From DATDCV01 sp036524155 (lineage in GTDB: Bacteria; Verrucomicrobiota; Verrucomicrobiia; Limisphaerales; UBA8199), in contig DATDCV010000612.1 in NCBI GenBank assembly GCA_036524155.1, forward strand, positions 1-5,696: a stretch of DNA of 5,696 bases, read 5' to 3'. Under the pieces are notes generated by a model. That model did not search any database. It was not told the origin of the DNA and saw nothing but the letters and a program-made list of their open reading frames with translations. Shown here piece by piece: positions 1-5,582 of this stretch. How positions within the stretch are numbered: position 1 is the first letter of the stretch; each line of letters begins with the position of its first letter. A program made the position numbers and the translations under genes.

Positions 1-1706
1 ATGTTCCAGTCGGACGCCTTCGAGTTGAACATCGCGAAACCGTCGTGATGTTTCGAGGTGATCACGATGTACTTCATGCCGGCGTCCCTGGCCGTGCGGA
101 CCCACTCGTCGGCGTTGAATTTTACCGGGTTGAACTGCTTCGCGTATTGTCGGTACTCCGCGACCGGGATTTTGCCGCTGTTCATGATCCATTCGCCGAT
201 GCCGCCGACCTGCTTGCCGTTATACGTCCCCGCCGGAACCGAATAAACACCCCAGTGAATGAACATGCCGAACCGGGCCTCGCGCCACCATTTCATGCGC
301 GCGTCCCGCTGGGCGGGCGTCTCGTCCGCGTACGGATCCGGTTTGTAGATCTCGGGCTTGCCCTTGATGTCGAGCGCGACCACCGAAGCATGCTTGTCCG
401 GAGCAACCGAGGGAAGCGTGAGGCTGACCTGGTTGGGTGCGGAAGCGAACTCGACCGGTTTGCCGCCGTCGAGCAGGAAGGCCTTAAGCGGTTTGTTCAC
501 GAGCCCGGGCAGCGCCAGTTTGCCGTCCGCCGGCCAGTCGTAAACGTGCAGGTAGAGCCGCGTTTTCCCGCGGCTCAGCGCCTTCTGCGTGCAGCGGCCC
601 CAGGCCAGCTTCTCGAAAGGGCTGGCTTTCGTGCCGTAAATCGATTCGCTGTTGGCCTTCATCCATTGGCCGATTTCCTCCAGACGCTCGATGCTCGCGT
701 CGGGGAACACGCCCTCGGCTGTCGGCCCGATGTTGAGCAGGTAATTGCCGCCTTTGCTGGCGCAGTCAATTAGGTTCCGGATCAGCGTGGTGGCGGATTT
801 CCAGTTCTGGTCGTTTTTGTTGTAGCCCCAGTGATTGTTCATCGTCATGCACGACTCCCAATCGACGCCCGGCCCAAACCCGGTGGGCGGAATCTCCTGC
901 TCCGGCGTGCCGTAGTCCCCCACTCGCTCCGCGCCTTTGTCCATGCCCGCCATGCCCGCGCGGCCCTTGCCCACACGATTGTTGATGATGATCCTCGGCT
1001 GCAAACCCCGCACGTAATTGTATAGGTCCACCCCCCGCTCGTGTGTCCAGGGCTTCTCCCATTCGCCGTCGAACCACAGGATGCCAATCGGCCCGTAACG
1101 GGTGAGGAGTTCTTTCAACTGGCCTTTCATGTACGCCGTGTATCGGTCCATATCGGGCGTGCCGGTGGCTTTGTCATTCCAGGCCCGCCGCGTGCCCCAA
1201 TCAGGATGATGCCAGTCCATGATCGAGTGGTAGAAGCAAAGCTTGATGCCTTCCTGCTTGCAGGCCGCCGCCAATTCTTTCAGCGGGTCGCGCGGAAACG
1301 GCGTCGACTTGATGCACCAGTCCGTCAGGTCCGAACGGAACATGCCGAAGCCGTCGTGGTGCTTCGACGTGATGACGATGTACTTCATCCCGGCGTTCTT
1401 CGCCAGGCGCACCCATTGCTGCGCGTCGAACTTCACCGGGTTGAACTGGCTGGCGAACTTCTCGTACTGCGACACCGGCATCTTGGTCTCCTCCATGAAC
1501 CATTCGCCATAGCTCTTCTTGCCTTCCCATTCGCCGGCGGGAACCGAGTATACGCCCCAATGGATGAACAGCCCGAAGCGCGCCTCGCGAAACCAGGCCA
1601 TGCGCTGGTCATGCTGGGCCGCGGTTTCCGCGGGCGCCAACCCCGGCGCCAGGTTGAACGCGCAAATGAAGACAAGGCCGAGCAGAGAGAGCTTTCTGTT
1701 TTTCAT
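1..1706 (-). CDS. Secreted tandem-domain alpha-L-fucosidase (GH29), C-terminus beyond window
   Basis: The enzyme would remove terminal alpha-L-fucose from glycans outside the cytoplasm. I translated 568 codons from the ATG at 1706 with no stop before the window edge. Residues 1-26 look like a signal peptide: MKNRK, a hydrophobic stretch, then likely cleavage after APA. Residues 36-350 form the GH29 barrel. Visible motifs are FGLFIHWGVYSVPAG (44-58), KHHDGF (115-120), LWFDG (210-214; D213 is the expected nucleophile) and SKGGNYLLNIGPTAEG (317-332). Residues 355-450 fit the usual C-terminal beta domain. At about residue 463 a second GH29 unit starts, with FGMFIHWGVYSVPAG (479-493) and KHHDGF (552-557), and it is cut by the window edge. 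The acid/base residue was not assigned. Single GH29 enzymes are usually about 450-500 residues, so this protein should be roughly twice that. The Shine-Dalgarno is weak. GH29 identity is very secure; the fusion is read directly from the sequence. Confidence 0.95.
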   Translation of the reverse strand, partial: MKNRKLSLLGLVFICAFNLAPGLAPAETAAQHDQRMAWFREARFGLFIHWGVYSVPAGEWEGKKSYGEWFMEETKMPVSQYEKFASQFNPVKFDAQQWVRLAKNAGMKYIVITSKHHDGFGMFRSDLTDWCIKSTPFPRDPLKELAAACKQEGIKLCFYHSIMDWHHPDWGTRRAWNDKATGTPDMDRYTAYMKGQLKELLTRYGPIGILWFDGEWEKPWTHERGVDLYNYVRGLQPRIIINNRVGKGRAGMAGMDKGAERVGDYGTPEQEIPPTGFGPGVDWESCMTMNNHWGYNKNDQNWKSATTLIRNLIDCASKGGNYLLNIGPTAEGVFPDASIERLEEIGQWMKANSESIYGTKASPFEKLAWGRCTQKALSRGKTRLYLHVYDWPADGKLALPGLVNKPLKAFLLDGGKPVEFASAPNQVSLTLPSVAPDKHASVVALDIKGKPEIYKPDPYADETPAQRDARMKWWREARFGMFIHWGVYSVPAGTYNGKQVGGIGEWIMNSGKIPVAEYRQYAKQFNPVKFNADEWVRTARDAGMKYIVITSKHHDGFAMFNSKASDWN

Positions 1707-1721
1707 AGTTGAACCGTTTCC

Positions 1722-1760
1722 GGTGTGATCACGCCGGTCCAGTGAATCGCAAATCACACC
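1722..1760. promoter_or_regulatory. Inverted repeat upstream of the fucosidase, candidate operator
   Basis: GGTGTGAT (1722-1729) and ATCACACC (1753-1760) are perfect 8-base inverted arms separated by 23 bases. Their centres are 31 bases apart, about three helical turns. The near arm begins 16 bases upstream of the fucosidase ATG and contains the 8-base palindrome GTGATCAC (1725-1732). The position would suit a repressor or activator site, or an mRNA hairpin in the leader. No regulator is encoded nearby and no clear -35/-10 pair was seen, so the role is inferred from position and symmetry only. Confidence 0.3.
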
Positions 1761-1803
1761 CGGAGCCAAACGCAAAAATCACTCCTTGCCGGCCTCCACC
1801 ACC

Positions 1804-1826
1804 GTAGGACAGGCATCTTGCCTGTC
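1804..1826. repeat. REP-like palindrome headed by GTAG
   Basis: GTAG at 1804-1807 is followed directly by GACAGGCA (1808-1815), a three-base TCT loop, and TGCCTGTC (1819-1826). The stem is perfect over eight base pairs. A GTAG tetranucleotide next to a hairpin is the layout known for REP sequences mobilised by RAYT/TnpA-REP proteins of the IS200 type. I recall this palindrome as a dispersed repeat in Verrucomicrobiota, but copy number cannot be tested here. It lies six bases beyond the stop codon of the recombinase remnant. Confidence 0.6.
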
Positions 1827-1831
1827 TCCGA

Positions 1832-2005
1832 TCAAACACTTCGATTCGTCATGACGCCTGTGAAAGCGCGAGCAAGCTCCACGTACTCCAAACGCTTCGC
1901 GGAATTATGGCGCAACGTTTGCGGGGTCACGCGCTGGTCAAGCCTCGCGGCCCTGGCGGCCTCCCGAATGGTGTGCTGGAAAGTCGCGTCCAGCACATGA
2001 TGCCT
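1832..2005 (-). pseudogene. Decayed C-terminal fragment of a tyrosine recombinase (integron-integrase/Xer type)
   Basis: On the minus strand, starting at 2005, the frame reads RHHVLDATFQHTIREAARAA, then LDQRVTPQTLRHNSAKRL, and stops at 1832-1834. This matches the region around the HxxR box of integron integrases and XerC/D-like recombinases, where the family pattern is roughly RHH, a helix with Q-x-A-hydrophobic-x-x-A, then a Ser/Thr-Pro-His-Thr-Leu-Arg-His-Ser stretch. The first His of that box is Gln here, the text after SAKRL no longer resembles the family, the later His and catalytic Tyr are absent, and an in-frame TGA lies just upstream (2006-2008). The fragment is about 40 recognisable residues against more than 300 in a whole enzyme, so it cannot be functional. 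The similarity is judged by eye. Confidence 0.6.
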
Positions 2006-2121
2006 TCAGCGCAAGCCCTCCCGGCACAACTTGGGCGTTATTTCGAGACCTTCCGCCAGGTGATTGTGTTCGCACGCAAATGAAGAAAACTGAACCAAAG
2101 CATGCAGCGGGTAACAGTTTA

Positions 2122-2137
2122 GCTCGTAATGGCGAGC
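2122..2137. repeat. Small hairpin upstream of the SGNH hydrolase gene
   Basis: GCTCG (2122-2126) and CGAGC (2133-2137) pair across a six-base loop; flanking TA/TA bases would extend the stem with one bulged base. It lies about 80 bases before the start of the plus-strand gene and could be part of its leader or another palindromic repeat. Function is unknown, and a five-base stem can occur by chance. Confidence 0.25.
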
Positions 2138-2215
2138 CTACTGCGCCGACTCAACGGTGCCCCTTTTCTCTTTTCTTCGGTTTACCGGTGCCTCGGAAGA
2201 ACCGTATTGTAGCGT

Positions 2216-3493
2216 ATGAGCAGCGCCGACAACTCGGACTCGTCCAGCGAGAACGAGACCCCTGGAACATCTGTTCCGACCGACATGGGGAACTTGGCAC
2301 ACCGTCGCAAACCGACTGCCAATCGAGCGTTTGCACTTCGGTTGCTGCCCATCCCGGCCGGTTTGGCGTTAGTTATCTTCCTGTGCTCCCCGCAGGTCCG
2401 CACCCTTGTTTTTCTCGCCGGCGCACTGCTCGTCTATGGGATCCTGATCCTGGCAGAATACGGTCTGAGCAAAGCTCCGGTGCTGGCGGTCAAAGTGCGA
2501 CCGCAGATCGTGCTGCTGTGTGCCAGTCTTTGCCTGGGGCTCTGTTTGTGCGAAGCCGTCATCCGCCTCTTTTTTCATCAGCTCTTGCCTGATTGGGACC
2601 GGATTGGAGTAATGGGACAGGTTATCGGGTACGACCATGACCCGGTGCTTGGCTGGGCTCCCGTTCCTGGCCGGCAAAACAAGTTCGACGGAATAGGCGC
2701 TCATCCCTACACCGCCATCAACAACAGCAAAGGCCTGCGGGACGGCGAACCGGCCTTGGATGGCCGACCGGGGCTGCTGGTCCTGGGGGATTCGTGCGTG
2801 TGGGGCTGCGACGTTGATGCCGACGAGCGGTTCACGGAAAAATTGCGCGCGCGCCACCCGGAATGGCAGGTTTACAACTTCGGGGTAGTTGGTTACGGAA
2901 CCGACCAGGAGTATCTCCTGCTCCAGCGGCACATGGCCGAATACCATCCTCAAGTCGTTTTCCTCCTCATTTGCACCCAGAATGACGAGCACGACAATTG
3001 TACCAACGGCGGCGGTTTAGTGGCGTATAAGCCTTACTTCACCGCCGGCCCGAACGGCCGCTTGCAGTTGCACGGCGTGCCCGTGCCGCTCTCGGACCGG
3101 CTGTTTTGTCTGCACCACCCGTTCATTTCGAAATCCTGCCTGGCGCGGATCACTATGCGCGCCTGGGGCAGGCTGCGCTCGCCGCCGGCGCCCCCCTACA
3201 ATCCGGGCATCACGCGCGCCCTCATCCAGGAGCTCCGCAATTATGTCCGCGACCATCACGCTATGCTTGGTGTTGGGCTTACCCAGACCTACCCTGAGCT
3301 GGAGCAATTCCTCAAGAGTTGCGCCATTCCTTATGTCAGTCTGAACACCGATCTTACCAGTGATACGATCCACTGGAACGAACGCGGACACACATTTGTC
3401 GCTGACAAAATCGAGGAATTCCTGGCCCGCGAACGCCTGATCGAGCTCAGAGCGCCCACGCCGTCCAAACTCGGCAACCAGCCCTCAAGGTAG
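2216..3493 (+). CDS. Membrane-anchored SGNH/GDSL-type hydrolase
   Basis: A 425-residue protein. Three hydrophobic helices are visible at about 40-58, 62-82 and 97-120. Basic residues precede helix 1 (HRRKPTANR) and sit between helices 2 and 3 (K86, K93, R95), so the positive-inside rule puts the C-terminal domain outside the cytoplasmic membrane. That domain has SGNH blocks: LVLGDSCVWG (188-197, nucleophile S193), NFGVVGYG (221-228), CTQNDEHD (253-260, N256) and SDTIHW (382-387, D383 and H386). The family hydrolyses or transfers ester-linked acyl groups; the substrate cannot be told, although an envelope or exported polysaccharide is plausible. An in-frame TAG at 2210-2212, one codon before the ATG, rules out an upstream extension. 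No good Shine-Dalgarno precedes 2216; Met24 is an alternative start. The gene stands alone, divergent from the fucosidase and convergent with the next gene. Confidence 0.88.
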   Translation: MSSADNSDSSSENETPGTSVPTDMGNLAHRRKPTANRAFALRLLPIPAGLALVIFLCSPQVRTLVFLAGALLVYGILILAEYGLSKAPVLAVKVRPQIVLLCASLCLGLCLCEAVIRLFFHQLLPDWDRIGVMGQVIGYDHDPVLGWAPVPGRQNKFDGIGAHPYTAINNSKGLRDGEPALDGRPGLLVLGDSCVWGCDVDADERFTEKLRARHPEWQVYNFGVVGYGTDQEYLLLQRHMAEYHPQVVFLLICTQNDEHDNCTNGGGLVAYKPYFTAGPNGRLQLHGVPVPLSDRLFCLHHPFISKSCLARITMRAWGRLRSPPAPPYNPGITRALIQELRNYVRDHHAMLGVGLTQTYPELEQFLKSCAIPYVSLNTDLTSDTIHWNERGHTFVADKIEEFLARERLIELRAPTPSKLGNQPSR

Positions 3494-3524
3494 GATTTTC
3501 AGCAGCCGTATCCGCGCCGTCACA

Positions 3525-3602
3525 GGTCGGAGCGCCGAGTTGCACTCGGCTTACCAGCGGCCGTCGGCTCGCTAAAGCCGATTAGAAATCGGCGTTCCGA
3601 CC
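3525..3602. repeat. Pair of inverted palindromic repeat units in a convergent gap
   Basis: The unit at 3525-3552 begins GGTCGGAGCGCCGAG; the reverse complement of 3575-3602 begins GGTCGGAACGCCGAT. By hand they agree at about 23 of the first 28 positions. Each unit also folds on itself: GCCGAG/CTCGGC (3534-3550) and GCCGATT/AATCGGC (3577-3593). The whole region can form either one long interrupted hairpin or two small ones. It lies between the stop codons of two converging genes, as expected for a BIME-like repeat, and may act as a two-way transcription stop or mRNA 3' end protector. No U-tract follows, so it is not a classic intrinsic terminator. Confidence 0.75.
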
Positions 3603-3662
3603 GATGGCTGAAGCGGTACCAGCAACCAGCCGACTAAGAACGCAATACGCCGAGGTGGCGGA

Positions 3663-4550
3663 CTACCGGCGGTCGCGGCTCAGTTCCTCCAGTCGGGCGC
3701 GCATTTCGCGGACGGTCTGGCGGAGCTCCTGGACTTCCGCGCGCAGGCGCTCTATCTCGGGTCCCGGCCTGGAGCCCATGTCGCCCGGGCGGCGTTCGGG
3801 AACCTGCATCGCCCGCCTCATCTCTTCGGCTTGGCGCGCCAATTGGTCCGCCGGTTCATGCATCCCGGCCGCGTGCAGATTCTCGATCGCTGCCTGGAGG
3901 TGCCGCAGCCGCTGCATCTCCGGCGTGCCGCGCGGCGCGTCGGGCATTTCGCGCGGTGGAACTGGCCCGCGCAACGGCCGCACGCGAGCCTCCGGCGGGC
4001 GGTCAAACCGCTCCAGCGCGCCCCGCAACTCCTGAACGTGTCGCTCCAACTTTGCGGCCTCGTCCTGCTTGCCGGCGGCGCGCAATTCCCTCAGCTCCGC
4101 CTCGGCCTTTTCAATTTGCCGCTTGATTTCCCGCGGGCGCGGCTGCTCCGACGCCGGAGGCCGGGCCTCCTGCCGCAGGCGGGCGGCCTGGGCGCGGAGT
4201 TCCTCCGCTTTCCGCATCAGCTCGTTGGCCTGGTCCGCCTTGCCATCAGCTTTCAGGTCCTGCGCCTCGCGCTGGAGGCGTGCCACCTGCTCTTTCAATT
4301 CCTGCAACTGCGGTTCCGCGGCAACCGCAGCCGCTGTGACAATCAGCGCGATGGTGGTTAGCGCGAGCATTTCATAGCGACTGTAGCCGCCGACGTAAGG
4401 AGGCGAAAAGAACCGAATCTGCCAGCGTTTCGCCTCCTTACGTCGGCGCCTACAATCTGTACCGCTTTGGTGCGGTCTGGGAAATATCCAGGTTAGTATG
4501 CTCCCGGTCATGGCGACGGCGAGCCAGCGATTCAATAAGCGAGTTTTCAT
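3663..4550 (-). CDS. Exported coiled-coil protein with a three-fold helical repeat
   Basis: No enzymatic domain is recognised. Counting from the ATG at 4550 (295 residues), residues 1-24 look like a leader with basic residues (MKTRLLNRW, then hydrophobic). Residues 27-60 are encoded mainly by a repeat element, and residues 61-79 form a second hydrophobic stretch ending in AVAAEP, a plausible signal-peptidase site. The rest is charged and helical. Three related units are seen, DLKADGKADQANELMRKAEE, ELRAAGKQDEAAKLERHVQE and NLHAAGMHEPADQLARQAEE (starting near 98, 155 and 224), then a final leucine-heptad segment (265-290). Pro/Arg-rich linkers separate the units. The 4550 start has AAAGG seven bases upstream. 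The alternative start at 4370 would give a clean 235-residue preprotein but has neither Shine-Dalgarno nor basic n-region. It follows the zinc-ribbon gene by 89 bases on the same strand. A structural or envelope role is only a guess. Confidence 0.8.
   Translation of the reverse strand: MKTRLLNRWLAVAMTGSILTWIFPRPHQSGTDCRRRRKEAKRWQIRFFSPPYVGGYSRYEMLALTTIALIVTAAAVAAEPQLQELKEQVARLQREAQDLKADGKADQANELMRKAEELRAQAARLRQEARPPASEQPRPREIKRQIEKAEAELRELRAAGKQDEAAKLERHVQELRGALERFDRPPEARVRPLRGPVPPREMPDAPRGTPEMQRLRHLQAAIENLHAAGMHEPADQLARQAEEMRRAMQVPERRPGDMGSRPGPEIERLRAEVQELRQTVREMRARLEELSRDRR
4383..4453. repeat. Long palindromic repeat with GTAG at both outer ends, inside a leader-coding region
   Basis: The arms 4383-4408 and 4428-4453 are inverted copies matching at 25 of 26 positions, with a 19-base spacer. 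Each arm starts at its outer end with GTAG (read inward) and contains GACGTAAGGAGGCGAAA. The two copies facing each other with GTAG outside resemble a BIME made of two REP units. The arms also carry the AAGGAGG/CCTCCTT pair, so a Shine-Dalgarno-like sequence is buried in the stem. It falls within codons of the coiled-coil gene if that gene starts at 4550, or in its 5' leader if it starts at 4370. Confidence 0.85.
4461..4476. repeat. Small hairpin next to the long palindrome
   Basis: ACCGC (4461-4465) and GCGGT (4472-4476) pair across the six-base loop TTTGGT. It lies eight bases from the long palindrome and is probably part of the same inserted element, which would then span roughly 4376-4480. 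The element boundaries are an estimate, because there is no second copy in the window to compare. Confidence 0.45.
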
Positions 4551-4639
4551 GTGTCGGCCTTTGACTTGTTTACGGCATCCAAAGTGGAATTTTACGGAAG
4601 CCTAGACCGTTTTGGCCGGGTTGACCAGCTTTCTTGAAA

Positions 4640-5473
4640 TCACTTTCCCGACGGTTGCGGTTTGATTATTTCCGCGTCAAACGTTCCGGCTACGAAGCTC
4701 CGGTCAGCGTCCGGCAGCGACACATGCAGCTTGCCTGAAAGCCGGCCGCCAGCGATGTGGCCGAACACCAGGGTCAGCGCATAGCCGGTTGTGATCTCTT
4801 CCTGCCGCGGCTGCCGCTGGTCGTCCTTCCAGCGCAAGATCACTTTCGACACCACCGATTTGGCCCCAGGCGCGATAACGATGGTTTTCCCCACCAATTG
4901 CTGGGCCGTTTGCGCTGTGAGCAGAATGTCGACGCCCAAATCAGGCGGCCAGCCCGGTCCCTGGCGCACCGACAAAACGCCGCTGGCGAAAATGGCGTGT
5001 TCGCAAACGAAGTTCGTGCCGTGGAGCTGTCCGCTCGCCGGGTGGTCGGGGAGCATCGCCTCCGCCGGGTTCAGAGTCCAGCGGGCCGGGTTGGGAACCG
5101 CGGCCGGCGGCTCATTGGTCTGAACCGGCTCGGGGTGGCGGCCCCCGAGGCGCAGCGCCTGCCAAATCTTCGCTCGCGACACGTAGATCACGGCCGCCCC
5201 AACACCCAGGATCAGGACAAGCAAAATCGAGGCAATCAGAGACGCGCGGGAGCCGGAGCGACGCACGGGACCCAAATCTCCGACCACGGTGGTCGGCCGG
5301 GGCCGATTAGCCTGGGTTGCGGCGAGGATAAACTTCGAATCGGCGCCCGCCGGGGCCTGGGGCACGACGATTTGCTGAAAACAAGTCGGACAGGTGATCG
5401 ATGTGCCGCTGCTGTTTGAGGCAGCGCTGATATGCTGGCCACAGAACGGACAGGCAAACTTGAACTCGCTCAT
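4640..5473 (-). CDS. Zinc-ribbon, single-membrane-helix protein with extracytoplasmic C-terminal domain
   Basis: A 277-residue protein of unknown function. Residues 6-37 form a zinc ribbon with two CxxC pairs, CPFC (8-11) and CPTC (28-31), likely binding one zinc in the cytoplasm. A Pro/Arg-containing linker leads to one membrane helix at about 77-98, preceded by RRSGSR, which sets the N-terminus inside. Residues 99-277 should lie outside the membrane. They begin with a Pro-rich linker, then a beta-rich domain with HGTNFVCEHAIFASGVLSVR (151-170) and GRLSGKLHVSLPDADRSFVA (243-262). Proteins pairing a small zinc ribbon with a membrane helix are common in Verrucomicrobiota and Planctomycetota, but I do not know a named family for the outer domain. 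GGAG lies three bases before the ATG, a short spacing. It is divergent from argH and lies upstream of the coiled-coil gene, possibly co-transcribed with it. Confidence 0.85.
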   Translation of the reverse strand: MSEFKFACPFCGQHISAASNSSGTSITCPTCFQQIVVPQAPAGADSKFILAATQANRPRPTTVVGDLGPVRRSGSRASLIASILLVLILGVGAAVIYVSRAKIWQALRLGGRHPEPVQTNEPPAAVPNPARWTLNPAEAMLPDHPASGQLHGTNFVCEHAIFASGVLSVRQGPGWPPDLGVDILLTAQTAQQLVGKTIVIAPGAKSVVSKVILRWKDDQRQPRQEEITTGYALTLVFGHIAGGRLSGKLHVSLPDADRSFVAGTFDAEIIKPQPSGK

Positions 5474-5582
5474 CGGCTCCGCGCCACCATTTCACAGCCG
5501 TGACGCAAGGACAACGATTTTTTCACAGGTTTTCTCAGTGACTTTCCAGCCTATTCGGCCCAAATTCGTGCCGTTTAACCGC
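5474..5582. promoter_or_regulatory. Divergent promoter region between the zinc-ribbon gene and argH
   Basis: This 109-base gap must hold the start signals of the divergent pair unless argH or the zinc-ribbon gene is read from further away. It includes an A/T-rich run (TTTTTTCACAGG, near 5518-5529). I could not pick a convincing -35/-10 pair in either direction, and no strong Shine-Dalgarno precedes argH. Confidence 0.3.

Larger units (their letters stand above)
1707..2215. other. Intergenic stretch with repeats and a recombinase remnant
   Basis: This 509-base region separates the divergently transcribed fucosidase and SGNH hydrolase genes, so it should hold both promoters, but I could not identify convincing -35/-10 boxes. 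It contains the inverted repeat at 1722-1760, a GTAG-headed palindrome at 1804-1826, a tyrosine-recombinase relic at 1832-2005, and a small hairpin at 2122-2137 (GCTCG/CGAGC). An open frame beginning at 2080 runs into the SGNH gene in another frame and has no recognisable protein features, so I treat it as non-coding. I see nothing more in 2009-2121 or 2138-2215. Confidence 0.6.

Noticed and set aside
45..773. Long plus-strand open frame opposite the fucosidase
   Set aside because: It is antisense to well-conserved GH29 codons and its translation is Arg/Val/Leu-rich without motifs, typical of a GC-rich shadow frame. The same holds for the plus-strand frame at 1041-1712.
2031..2047. TTGGGCGTTATTTCGAG resembles the end of an integron attC site beside the integrase relic
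   Set aside because: The base pattern after GTT does not fit the core consensus (GTTRRRY), and I found no matching RYYYAAC partner or the expected inner boxes at a suitable distance.
2080..2592. Plus-strand open frame of 170 codons beginning MKKTEPKHAAGN
   Set aside because: It overlaps the SGNH gene in another frame for most of its length, its translation has no domain or signal peptide, and the SGNH frame has clear catalytic motifs.
3831..4361. Plus-strand open frame of 176 codons opposite the coiled-coil gene
   Set aside because: It is antisense to a Glu/Arg/Leu/Ala repeat protein, which leaves few stops on the other strand; the translation is Leu/Arg-rich with no features.
4551..4639. 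Possible terminator between the zinc-ribbon and coiled-coil genes
   Set aside because: Only weak GGCC/CCGG-type pairing near CCGGCCAAAACGG was seen, without a stable stem followed by a U-tract, so an operon read-through cannot be excluded or shown.
4757..5419. Plus-strand open frame of 220 codons opposite the zinc-ribbon gene
   Set aside because: The minus strand has two CxxC pairs, a membrane helix with correct topology signals and a usable start; the plus frame has none of these.
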